Shown piece by piece: positions 1 through 10,671 of a stretch of 64,000 nt of DNA. Numbering within the stretch: the stretch's first letter is position 1; each line of letters begins with the position of its first letter. Origin of the DNA: Kitagawia praeruptora. Lineage: Eukaryota; Streptophyta; Magnoliopsida; Apiales; Apiaceae. A model generated the notes under the pieces. That model had not been told where the DNA came from. It did no database searches and saw only the letters and a program-made list of their open reading frames with translations. A program made the translations under genes and the position numbers. Location: assembly GCA_037693485.1 (NCBI GenBank), contig CM075353.1, positions 103,870,501 to 103,934,500 on the forward strand, in the 5' to 3' direction.

Positions 1-1167
1 CACCATAATCATCACCTACACCATGTGGTATTCATTACCAGCCATGGTTACAATCCCAAACTCCTTCCAAAATCAACTTTAATCACTTACAAACACTTAT
101 AACATCATAATCTTAATCTTTACACCACTTAATCTCTTAAACCAACAATATTCATCATAATATAAAAAGGGGCAAGAGTGTTTATACCTTCTTGAAGCTT
201 TAAAACACTTAACAAGCCTTGGGCACACCTTTAACAACCTTAGTATAGCTTGGATCAACTAAAGGATCCATAAAAACAAAGTTAGTTCTAAGATTCTACT
301 ATTCACTACTATTCATCATCAACTTTGGAGATTTTATTACCTTACCAAATGATGTTAGTTTGCTATGAAACTTTGTGCTAGTCTTGATCTATCCTCCAAG
401 ATGCTCCATGATTTTTCTCTTGGTTTAATCTTGAAGAGAGTTAGGGTTTTGGATTTTATTTTCTTGTTTTTTCTCTTTTTGGCCGAAAGTTGTAATATGG
501 ATGGGGGAGAGAGTTTTGTTCTTTGTTTGATCTCATCTAATCTTAATCTTACTTAATTTAGAGTGTGTTGGAAGCTTGGTAAAAAATCTAGGTGTTAAAA
601 GACTAATCTACCCTTAATTTGGTTTAGTGGAAGATGACATCATTAACATGACTTCATAATTCTCTTTTTTCTTGATTTTCTTTTCTAATTATAATGCTAG
701 TTCTTTTGGTAATTATAATGGGGTATGTATCCTTGTTATATTATAAATCTTGTTTGCTTAATCTCCATATTCGTCTAATTGTAGTTCGTTACGAATGTAC
801 CTCATTATCTCAGTGGTTTTGAAACCATTTACGAATCCAATTTCCATTGGTATTCTCTTAACTTAATAATCCCTTGGTTAAATCTAAATTCACTAATTCC
901 TCCATATATAATTCCTATAATGTTTCCATGCTCCTTAATGTCCAATAGAAGCTTATTCGAAATCAAAATCCTCAAAATCCATGTTTCAGGAATTTCTGAA
1001 ATCTAACGTCATTTCGAGTCACTTATTTCCATTGTACAACACTACTATGGTTTCTGTTTATTCATTTTATGTTTCCATTATAGAGTACCTATATACCATT
1101 TCTCTAAATCCTCGAAATTTACTATTTATAGGATCACTGTAGCATTGCCAAAGTTAGGGTTATTACA
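1..1167 (-). repeat. Element A 3' LTR, partial
   Basis: Bases 1-1167 repeat 6851-8017 almost perfectly. I saw three mismatches by eye, near 30, 203 and 1137. In element sense it starts TGTAATAACC directly after a purine-rich tract. The near identity implies recent insertion. The 63-codon frame at 365-556 is repeated in the other LTR at 7215-7406 and is not taken as a gene. Confidence 0.93.
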
Positions 1168-1182
1168 TCCTTCCCTCCTTAA
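1168..1182 (-). other. Polypurine tract of element A
   Basis: On the minus strand this reads TTAAGGAGGGAAGGA immediately before the 3' LTR start. It is the expected primer site for plus-strand DNA synthesis. Element F has a very similar tract (53736-53750), which suggests the two share a lineage. Confidence 0.8.
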
Positions 1183-1713
1183 AAGGATTCCGTCCCGGAA
1201 TCACGTCAGAAATGTCCATAGATACCTTTTCATCTACACCTTATAACTTCTATATCACTCTCCATCCTTTTTCCTTCATAATATCTCTATCTTGTTTGCG
1301 CAAAATTACACCAACGTAACTTGCTTGTCATTCATCAACATCCCTCTTTTAGTTATGGGTATTGGCCACCACATTGGCCTCTCCTGAATGGTAGTATATC
1401 TCACTTATGGTTTATCCCTATGTTGATCTCTATCATGACATAAAATATACATACTTAAATCTTATTATATCTTGTCTCTGTAAAATCTTCCAGAAATCCG
1501 ACTAGAATAAGATTCTTTGAAACAATTGTAAGAAAATATTACCTATAATATATATTTCCTGTTCGTATATAAACAAGTCTGTGGTTTACCCCCAAAATAC
1601 TATTATTCTCCTTTTTATAGAATTCCTAACCCCTAACAGATACTGATTTTCCTTATCTAGATTATCAACCTACCTATACCATTCATTGACCACATTGATT
1701 CCTAACCAAACGT
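1183..1713 (-). other. Non-coding tail of element A between gag and PPT
   Basis: AT-rich sequence with no supported gene. In an autonomous relative about 4 kb of pol would lie between gag and this point, so the segment marks the internal deletion. Confidence 0.55.
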
Positions 1714-3012
1714 TTACACTAAAAATTTAAATACTAAAAAAAAAAGTTCACCTGCATCTGTATCCGGCTTTCTCAATGCCTCTCCTAAAGTCATATTGTA
1801 CACCCTGGCAGTAGGTTTATTTGAAGCAGTCACACTCTGTTCTGGCACAGATGATCCCCCTGAACGGCAATCTCTGGCAATGTGTCCTAGTTTCCCACAC
1901 TGGTAACACTTGACGTCCCTCTTAGGATTGGTATTAGCCGATGGGCACTGGCTAAGGTAGTGTCCTTTTTGTCCACAGTTAAAACAGTTTATTTCTAACG
2001 CTCTACACACTCCTGTATGCTTCTTACCACACGTGTTACAGTCTGGAAATGGTGTTCGAGATTGACTAGATTGAAAAGTTCCTGTGGATCTACCACCCTG
2101 ATTCACAGTCTCACTGGTAGTCTTATTATTCCCTGACTTTCCTCCAAACTGGGGTTTTTGTCCCTTACCAAATTTGTTAAAGTAGCTTCCCTCACTTGAA
2201 CCTCCCTTCTGACCCTCAAATTTCCTTTTCTTACTCTCTCGTCCTATTTGAGTCTGTTCACTCTCAGCTTCGATAATAGATGCCTTATGAACTACCGCAG
2301 CATACTCGGTCAACTCAAATGGTGCCACTCTAGTACGTAGCCATGGTTTCAATCCTTGTTGGAACCTCTTCGCTCGTTGCTCTTCAGTACGCACGAATTC
2401 TGGAACAAACCTCGACAGTTCGGTAAATTTCGTTTCATACTCAGCCACTGTTTGATTTTCCTGCTTTAGCTCCAAAAATTTTATTTCCATCTGGTTCTCT
2501 AAGTACCTAGGGGAATATTTGTCTAGAAACACCCTAGTGAAACGCTCCCAAGTTATCACTCCCGCTCCCTCGAGATTTTTCTTAGCTTCCCACCAATAAT
2601 TTGCCTCTCCCTTTAGGAGATAGGCTGCAAAGACTGTCTTCTGATCTTCCTCTACCCTCAGTATCTCAAAAGCCTTCTCCATTTCTTTCAGCCATGCCCT
2701 GGCTGCTACTGGGTTAGTGGTTCCCTCAAATTCTGGGGGTTTTAGTGACTTAAAAGCACGAAAAGAGTTAGCTGCCTGGTTGGGAAGAACAGGTGGTTGT
2801 GGCGGATTCTGTGGATTAGCTAAATTCTGCCTCAAAAGTTCCATAAATTGGTTAAAAGGGTTACCACCCTGACTTCCCTGTTGGCCAGTTGATTCATCTT
2901 CTTCTTCCTCATGATCTTGTTCATTATGAGCGTTTTCATCCTGCCTATTCTGACTTGCTTCCTCTCTCTCATTTTCCCTTGCATTCATTCTATTATTACG
3001 CTTAGGCGGCAT
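1714..3012 (-). CDS. gag: Gag polyprotein of element A (Retrotrans_gag, CCHC zinc knuckles)
   Basis: Structural Gag protein that packages element RNA. I place the start at 3012 (MPPKR), the usual gag start style, rather than the in-frame ATG 27 bases upstream, giving about 432 aa. Order: an acidic/Gln-rich N-terminus, then a Retrotrans_gag domain at roughly residues 85-245 (YLLKGEANYWWEAKK and FLDKYSPRYLENQM are typical), a Ser/Gly/Lys-rich linker, then Cys-rich motifs near the C-terminus: CNTCGKKHTGVC, CFNCGQKGHYLSQC and CYQCGKLGHIARDC. The last two are canonical CX2CX4HX4C knuckles. The frame leaves recognisable sequence right after PDTDAGE, where a Gypsy protease would begin, and ends after a short hydrophobic tail from a poly-T run. 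The reading frame is intact, so it could still be translated. Confidence 0.9.
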   Translation of the reverse strand: MPPKRNNRMNARENEREEASQNRQDENAHNEQDHEEEEDESTGQQGSQGGNPFNQFMELLRQNLANPQNPPQPPVLPNQAANSFRAFKSLKPPEFEGTTNPVAARAWLKEMEKAFEILRVEEDQKTVFAAYLLKGEANYWWEAKKNLEGAGVITWERFTRVFLDKYSPRYLENQMEIKFLELKQENQTVAEYETKFTELSRFVPEFVRTEEQRAKRFQQGLKPWLRTRVAPFELTEYAAVVHKASIIEAESEQTQIGRESKKRKFEGQKGGSSEGSYFNKFGKGQKPQFGGKSGNNKTTSETVNQGGRSTGTFQSSQSRTPFPDCNTCGKKHTGVCRALEINCFNCGQKGHYLSQCPSANTNPKRDVKCYQCGKLGHIARDCRSGGSSVPEQSVTASNKPTARVYNMTLGEALRKPDTDAGELFFLVFKFLV

Positions 3013-3542
3013 GATTCTGTATATAATAATATTCTTCATTAATCACCCAAATTTAGGGTACAATATACATCATTTCCATATATGCACAACTATATCATTA
3101 GTTAATCTTATTTATGCATCCCAGTATTTTAAATTCACACAAGTAATATTTAATCATAATACAACTTTGACAAATAAGCTTAGTACCTTTAGCACAATAA
3201 CCTTTTCATTTAAGTCAATCACCTCATATATATCAATATTTCTGAATCTCAACATTTAATATCAAAATACGATAAAATTAGGCAAAGTACATAAACTTCA
3301 TTAATTTACATAAATATTTTACAACTTGGGTACAACATCTTTTACTACTAATATCATACATCATAAAGTACAAGGTTCGAAACCCCAAAAGCATAACTGT
3401 ACATACTAACTCGTTATAACAAAAGCACTACTAGCTGTCCTCTAATCAGACTGGGATTAAGACAGTAAACAACTAACCTAATCCCCAAAATGACATCCAT
3501 AAGATGACTAGTCTGATTAGTATCCAAGACTACTACTCCTAA
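3013..3542 (-). other. Untranslated spacer between the upstream ORF and gag of element A
   Basis: AT-rich, no credible coding sequence on either strand. It separates the two minus-strand ORFs of element A by about 530 bp, so gag translation would need reinitiation, splicing or a separate transcript. Confidence 0.5.
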
Positions 3543-4493
3543 TCATGGTAACGATGCCCTGATAACATCTCTGATCTGCACTACCATAGTGGTGACTGTA
3601 TCAACTATCTGAGCCCTCCATACTGGATCCCCTCTGTCTCCCAACATCGTCCTAATATCACCGAGTGCCCGCAGCTCGATACTAACTATGCTCAAAGTCA
3701 ACCCATCTGGTATCACACCTCCTCCTCCTCTCGTCCTGTCTAACCTCTGTATAAGCGTATCTATAGTCCGACGGGACTCATCCAGCTATCCCTGAAGAGC
3801 AAAGTACTCTGACAAGAAAATAGCTGGCAACTGACCAGCTGGAAACATAGGTGCCTCCTGAGGTGGCATAGCATCTGGGGGAGGTACATCTACAAGTGGG
3901 GGTGCATCCACTGGTGGTGGTGGTGGAGGTGAAAATGGTGGGGATGGAACTGCCTGTGAAGACGGAGGAATAGGCTCTGTGTCCGTATCCTCGGAAGGGT
4001 CATCCTCCAACTCATCCTCTGACACGATAAAGTGTCCCGGTGGAGTGAACTGCTCAACTGGGTCCTCAAAAGGGTCGGGGCTAGGTAGAGGAGATGGAAC
4101 TGGTGATGGCACTGGGACAGGTGGGACAGGAGTAGGAGTCACGTGAATGTCCCTCCACTCAATCGGCTCCTCAGGTATAACAGATAGCCTAGGCCTCTTA
4201 CGTAAGGGCATCTCCTCCTCAGGAATATCAGTCCGCACTCGGGAAGGTCCGGCCCCATCAGGTCCTACATATGGTCTACCAGAATATGGCACTATAGCCA
4301 CAGCATCCCTCTGCCTGCGCTCCTCAGCCTCCTCCCTCAGTCTCTGCTCATATCTCTCTCTAGCACTCGCCCGTCGTCTCTCCCTGAGGTCATCAATAGC
4401 ATACTCTGGAACCTCTACACCTACCAGCAACAAGTCTCTAAGCTCCTGCTCGGACAATCCTAGCCACTGGGGGTCTCGACTCGGCTCACCCAT
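3543..4493 (-). pseudogene. Extra proline-rich ORF upstream of gag in element A, with one in-frame TAG
   Basis: The ATG at 4493 opens a 235-codon frame ending in TAG at 3786-3788. The same frame then stays open for another 80 codons to TGA at 3543-3545. The N-terminus is highly charged (Arg/Glu-rich helix, residues 30-65). The middle is a Pro/Val/Ser tract (about 115-145), followed by an acidic stretch and a Pro-rich run. The part after the TAG reads like ordinary protein (LDESRRTIDTLIQRLDRT) with a helical, coiled-coil-like pattern. The TAG probably replaced a Gln codon, giving an original product of about 316 aa. I recognise no domain. Extra ORFs between the 5' LTR and gag are known in other plant Gypsy lineages (for example Ogre), but I cannot show homology. 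Confidence 0.6.
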
Positions 4494-4673
4494 CTCTGCT
4501 CCCTATAATAAAACATAAAATTCTATTAGTAACGGTCTATAAATTTATAAACAATACTTAAAATAAATACTACCTGCGATATACCACCCCTGAACTTGAT
4601 GGAAGTTCAAAATTTAATATTATAAATGATACAATATTATTATCACTCTTGTTCCTGAGCATTATGACTCTTA

Positions 4674-4685
4674 GCTCTGATACCA
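4674..4685 (-). other. Primer-binding site of element A (initiator Met tRNA)
   Basis: On the minus strand it reads TGGTATCAGAGC, matching the 3' end of plant initiator methionine tRNA, two bases inside the 5' LTR end. Confidence 0.9.
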
Positions 4686-4687
4686 AC

Positions 4688-7600
4688 TGTGACAGCCCCA
4701 AATCCGGGGTCATTAATCTAGGCCATCACGGACCAACTTCCATTCAAAATCAATATCTCTTGGGTTTTTTTTTTTTTAATACTTATGCAGTTGACCCCAC
4801 AGTAATACACACACACACCAGTCATATGCTCAGAGAACAACGTTCACCATTATAAAAGTTTAGAGTTAGAAAGTTATTACAAACCCAGAATCATACTTAA
4901 GTACATTGTTGAGTGATGCTTCTACAAGAAGCATTTCAACAACCAAATTTATTACAACCTTACACACTTTCACACTTAATATACACAAGACCACTAAACC
5001 CCTTGCGCCGGTCATCTACCTCGGGGATTGATGCTAACGAGCTCTCAGAAAGTCGCCTTTCCCTTACCCTCTTGCGGGGAGTTCTTCGTAGTATTGGCAT
5101 ACCTAGCTGTATATAGATAAGTAGCAAGAGTGAGCTATAATAGCTCAGCAAGATAATACTGTAACTAGAATTTAAATTGTAACCAAGTATACATGTATAT
5201 ACATATATAAGCAGTAACCAAATTATAAACGTTAAGGAAGAATAAAACTCTTATTTAATAATACATCATCCACTTACTATATAAGAAAGAATTCTAAGAT
5301 AATACAGTATCAGTTTCTCTTCTTAAATAATGTAACAATCAATATACCCTTTTAGTGTAATATTTTAAAATATCATGAATACTTGAATAAATCTCTCACT
5401 ATCATCTTCTCATTTCCTTCCTATACAACAATTTTATAAATTAATATAAAATCAGTTTCTCTTCATCTATAACAATAATTTCATCGTTTCATATCACTTT
5501 TCTGTTTTCAGTTATAGAAATCTGAAAACCATTTTCAATTATTTCTTTCAAGTTTTGGGGATATATACTGGCGCCAGATACGTAGGACGATGATCAGTCG
5601 CCTGACCGTATCCGCTCTCTGTTTACTACTAGTAGAAGGAATGAAGGCCACCTACTAACATCATCCCTGGAGGAAGGCCACCTGCTAACATCCTCCTGGA
5701 GGAAGGCCACCTGCTAACATCCTCCCTTGGCATCTTCGTGCCGAATCATGAATGTTAGACTATGTCGCACACAGCCCTGACATAGCCCCTTATGCAAGTT
5801 TGTTGCTAATCCCCCTTTTTATAAGATCATTATTCAATTTATCAACACCATTTCACATTTCCATTCTCGCACATTATTTCTATAAAATATATGTATATAT
5901 CATACACTAAAAGAATGTTTATAATATAGCATTATAAACCATATAACCCTAGATAACAACTGATACCATTCTCTTTCATATCTCTTTTACTCTAGAGCAT
6001 ATTCGCTCCATTCATAATCATCTCTATATTCATATTTCAGAAAACATATCCATCTCTCTTTAACTTCCCACAATCAAGAAAATATATTCTTTGCAATATA
6101 GCAACAAAAGCATCACATATACATAAATATATGCCATGATATCATTATTATTCCGAAGATAAATAATTTTTAAAGTAGGGATAGAAGGATCTTGCCTCGG
6201 TTTCTGTATCCTGACAATATGGCTGGTTCCTCCTCCGGAATTTCTATAAACACAAAAGGACCGTCATTAGAATATCACATCTCTTACTCACTACACTCTT
6301 GTATAACATTACCCTTGATACCTCAATATATGCCTAACATATCACTATTACCCCAAAGGTTCAAGAACTTAACCATTTACAAGCTCAATTGAAGTTTCAG
6401 TGGTTTTTCACCATTTTCCCTAACGACCACACTTAACTGTAAAAATTCTCAGAAAATATGGATTTCGAATTTTAATGTAAGGTCAACTGTCAAGGGTCCT
6501 CTGACCACCCTACTACCTTATCCCAAAATTTCGTGGCTTATAAAAATGTCTAAGTATGGTAACTTTAGCCTCAAAGTTGATACAATTACGTTTTCTCGGT
6601 TACCGAACGTCTTTCACTAAAACTGACTTTTCTCCTAAACCGTACGTCAGATTTTAACGCACCTTATATCAAAACGATCTATGAACTAAGCTCTATCATT
6701 TTATGGCCAATTGGTAACCTAGGCAGTGAGGTACCGTATGAATACAGGGGTCACAAAACAGGGCAGTTTTCGTTCTAACGAAAATCGGACATTATAACTG
6801 CTGTAATTTCATACTTTCCAAAATCAAACTCCTCCAAATCAATCATCAAACACCATAATCATCACCTACACCATGTGGTCTTCATTACCAGCCATGGTTA
6901 CAATCCCAAACTCCTTCCAAAATCAACTTTAATCACTTACAAACACTTATAACATCATAATCTTAATCTTTACACCACTTAATCTCTTAAACCAACAATA
7001 TTCATCATAATATAAAAAGGGGCAAGAGTGTTTATACCTTCTTGAAGCTTTACAACACTTAACAAGCCTTGGGCACACCTTTAACAACCTTAGTATAGCT
7101 TGGATCAACTAAAGGATCCATAAAAACAAAGTTAGTTCTAAGATTCTACTATTCACTACTATTCATCATCAACTTTGGAGATTTTATTACCTTACCAAAT
7201 GATGTTAGTTTGCTATGAAACTTTGTGCTAGTCTTGATCTATCCTCCAAGATGCTCCATGATTTTTCTCTTGGTTTAATCTTGAAGAGAGTTAGGGTTTT
7301 GGATTTTATTTTCTTGTTTTTTCTCTTTTTGGCCGAAAGTTGTAATATGGATGGGGGAGAGAGTTTTGTTCTTTGTTTGATCTCATCTAATCTTAATCTT
7401 ACTTAATTTAGAGTGTGTTGGAAGCTTGGTAAAAAATCTAGGTGTTAAAAGACTAATCTACCCTTAATTTGGTTTAGTGGAAGATGACATCATTAACATG
7501 ACTTCATAATTCTCTTTTTTCTTGATTTTCTTTTCTAATTATAATGCTAGTTCTTTTGGTAATTATAATGGGGTATGTATCCTTGTTATATTATAAATCT

Positions 7601-8017
7601 TGTTTGCTTAATCTCCATATTCGTCTAATTGTAGTTCGTTACGAATGTACCTCATTATCTCAGTGGTTTTGAAACCATTTACGAATCCAATTTCCATTGG
7701 TATTCTCTTAACTTAATAATCCCTTGGTTAAATCTAAATTCACTAATTCCTCCATATATAATTCCTATAATGTTTCCATGCTCCTTAATGTCCAATAGAA
7801 GCTTATTCGAAATCAAAATCCTCAAAATCCATGTTTCAGGAATTTCTGAAATCTAACGTCATTTCGAGTCACTTATTTCCATTGTACAACACTACTATGG
7901 TTTCTGTTTATTCATTTTATGTTTCCATTATAGAGTACCTATATACCATTTCTCTAAATCCTCGAAATTTACTATTTATAGGATCATTGTAGCATTGCCA
8001 AAGTTAGGGTTATTACA
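4688..8017 (-). repeat. Element A 5' LTR (3330 bp)
   Basis: Bounded by TGTGACAGCCCC at 4688 (end of the LTR in element sense, next to the PBS) and GTTATTACA at 8017 (element-sense start TGTAATAAC). The right 1167 bp match the partial 3' LTR. It holds a 29-30-bp minisatellite at 5643-5730, a poly-T run near 4767 and a short CA repeat near 4807. Small ORFs inside it (for example 4913-5116 and 6192-6392) lack protein-like composition and are not called. Confidence 0.9.
5643..5730. repeat. Three-copy minisatellite in the element A LTR
   Basis: Three units of 29-30 bp starting at 5643, 5673 and 5702, each beginning GAAGGCCACCTRCTAACATC. It lies after a GATCAGTC motif. Element F has a different tandem repeat (36 bp) in a comparable LTR position, also after GATCAGTC. 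Confidence 0.85.
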
Positions 8018-10671
8018 TCTGGCCTACTTGCAGTGAGGTAGAGTAGAGAACCAACCATGCCTCTGTAGACTGAGATATCTACTCTCTTGCCTTTAGCATC
8101 TTCATCCAATTTAGTGGCAGTGGCCATGGGTGTCTTGGCAGGTGAACAATCTTCCAAGTCAAACTTCTTCAATAAATCCTTGATGTACTTGGTTTGACTG
8201 ATAAAGATACCATCATTCCTTTGACTGACTTGCAACCCTAGAAAGAATGTCAACTCTCCCATCATACTCATCTCATATCTGCTCTGCATGAGTTTAGAGA
8301 ATTTCTCACACAGTTTCTCATTTGTAGAACCAAAAATGATATCATCCACATAGATTTGAACTAGGATCATATCATCACCATGCTTCTTGTAAAACAGTGT
8401 CTTGTCCAATGTGCCTCGAGTGAATTGATTTTCAAGAAGGAATTGTGATAAAGTATCATACCACGCTCTTGGAGCTTGCTTAAGTCCATACAATGCCTTA
8501 AGCAATCTGTACACAAATTCTGGGAAATGTGGATCCTCAAAGCCAGGTGGTTGTTGCACATAAACCTCTTCTTCCAACTCTCCATTTAGAAATGCACTCT
8601 TGACATCCATTTGATAAACTTTAAAGTTTGAATGAGCAGCAAATGCCAAGAATATTCTAATGGCTTCCAATCTAGCAACAGGGGCAAATGTCTCATCATA
8701 ATCAATGCCTTCCTGTTGAGAGTATCCTTTTGCAACCAGCCTTGCTTTGTTTCTTATTATTACACCATCTTCATCCATCTTATTCTTCAGAACCCATTTT
8801 GTTCCAACAATGGTTCTGTTCTTTGGTGCAGGCACAAGTTCCCATACTTTGTTCCTTTCAAATTGATTCAGCTCCTCTTGCATGGCAATCATCCAATCTG
8901 GATCCAACAATGCATCATCAAGTTTCTTAGGCTCAACTTGTGATAGAAAACATCCATAGAGGCACTCATTTTGAGTTGCTCTCCTAGTCCTTACTCCTGC
9001 ATTAGGATCTCCAATGATTTGCTCTGCAGTGTGTGATCTATCCCATTTCCTCGAGTGCTCAGCCTGACTTCTCATTCTTGATGTTGCTTCATCATCCGCA
9101 TCATGATCATCCTCATTTCCTCCCCCTGTGAAGTTGCCATTACTCACAGGTGTGTCTTGGATGCTTGTTTCTCCACTATTGGTTGGCACAAATTCTTCTC
9201 TTGTATCATTATTCACTTGAGAATGTTGAGCTTGAGTTTCAACTCCAGTTTCAGTCTCTTCATCAGAATCATCTAGATTATCAAACTTCAATGGATCTTT
9301 GTCTTCATCATTGGCTTCTTCTAGTCCAGGTAGTTTGCTGTCATCAAATGTTACATCTGTGCTTTCCATAACTTTCTTTTGACTGATGACATAAACCTTG
9401 TATGCAATTCTTTCCATAGAATAGCCAAGAAAAATTCCTTCAAATGCTTTTGCATCAAACTTTCCAACATATTCAGAATTATCCTTGAGTACAAAGCATT
9501 TGCTTCCAAAAGTATGAACATACTTTAGTGTAGGCTTCTTTCCAGTCATCAAGTTGTAAGGTGTCTTTCCAGTGTTTTTGTTGATGAGGGTCCTGTTCTG
9601 AATATAGCATGCAGTGCTCACAGCCTCAGCCCAAAAACATGTAGGCATTTTTGCATCAAGTAACATTGTTCTAGCAGCCTCAATTAGAGTTCTATTCTTT
9701 CTCTCAACAACTCCATTTTGTTGTGGAGTCCTTGGAGCTGAGAATTGCTGAGAAATGCCATTCTCTTTGCAGAATGCTTCAAGTGTGGCATTTCTGAACT
9801 CTGTTCCATTATCACTCCTCAGTGCAATCACACTTGCATCGTTTGCCTTTGCTTCCTTGTCAACTTTCTTTATATGCTCAATAATTACTTGTGGAGCCTC
9901 ATCTTTTGATGCCAGAAATTCCACCCATGTATACCTTGAAAAATCATCAACCATTACCAGGGCATACTTCTTTCTTCCAAGTGACATTATGTTGACAGGC
10001 CCAAACAAATCCATATGGATGAGTTGTAGTGGCTTGGTTACAGATGTCACTGTCTTTGACTTGTGGCTTGATCTCTTCATTTTTCCTTTTTGACACGCCT
10101 CACACACTCCTTCTTGGCAGAATTCAAGTGTGGGCATGCCTCTCACTAACTCTCTTTTGACTAGAGAATTAATGGCCTTGAAGTTCAGGTGTGATAGTTT
10201 CTTGTGCCACAACCAACAATCTTCATTTGATGCTTTTGAGTAAAAACAACAAATTCTGTCCTTGTTTGCAGAGTCCATATTGGCTACAAACAGGCTTCCC
10301 TTCCTTACTCCAGATAGAGCAAGATCACCAGTCTTCTTGTGGGTGATCAAACATTCATCTTTGTCAAAATTCACTTTGAATCCTCTATCAGTAAACTGAC
10401 CAACACTTAACAGATTATGCTTGAGCCCCTTGACTAGTGCTACATCTTCAATGATGACATTTCCAACTTTCAGCTTGCCATATCCCAATGTGTTACCCAT
10501 GCTGTCATCTCCAAAAGCAACCATTGGGCCAGCCTTTTCCTCATACTGTGATAGCAGGGCCATATCACCAGTCATATGATTTGAGCATCCACTGTCCAAA
10601 ATCCACATGACCTTCTTTTCACTTTCTTTGCCCTGCAACCACAAAGGTATTACTTTTCCTTTGGTACCCAA
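8018..10671 (-). pseudogene. pol: Copia pol of element B (protease-integrase-RT), truncated by element A
   Basis: Copia order is visible: protease with WILDSGCSNHMTG (Asp-Ser-Gly active site); GAG-pre-integrase HHCC finger (HKKLSHLNFK to CEACQKGK); integrase core (HMDLFGPVNI, RSDNGTEF, RTPQQNGVVERKN); RT (NKARLVAKGYSQQEGIDYDE, QMDVKSAFLNGELEEEVYVQ, YVDDIIFG). Coding ends at ASRPD where element A begins, so the end of RT and all of RNase H are missing. There is no ATG at the start: the frame overlaps the gag stop by 22 bases in the -1 frame and opens with TTG, so expression would need frameshifting. The 18 codons left of 8018 belong to the LTR of A. Confidence 0.93.

Larger units (their letters stand above)
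1..8017 (-). mobile_element. Element A: non-autonomous Ty3/Gypsy LTR retrotransposon, gag-only (TR-GAG type)
   Basis: Minus-strand element with its 3' LTR running off the left edge. In element sense the order is 5' LTR (8017 down to 4688), PBS matching initiator Met tRNA, a proline-rich ORF, gag, a 0.5-kb tail, a polypurine tract, then the 3' LTR (1167 down to beyond 1). There is no protease, RT, RNase H or integrase: only about 550 bp separate the gag stop from the 3' LTR. The gag type, long LTRs and iMet PBS resemble the Tekay/Del chromovirus lineage (family knowledge). The element splits the Copia pol of element B between RPD and the expected MFATCLCARF continuation. The five bases after the LTR, TCTGG, would be the target duplication, but the other copy lies outside the window. 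Confidence 0.88.

Noticed and set aside
365..556. 63-codon plus-strand frame, repeated at 7215-7406
   Set aside because: It is duplicated only because it lies in the two LTRs of element A, runs antisense to the element, and has the biased composition of AT-rich DNA.
8632..8943. Frames antisense to Copia pol of element B (also 9150-9371 and 9755-10093)
   Set aside because: They are shadows of the strongly conserved pol frame on the other strand.
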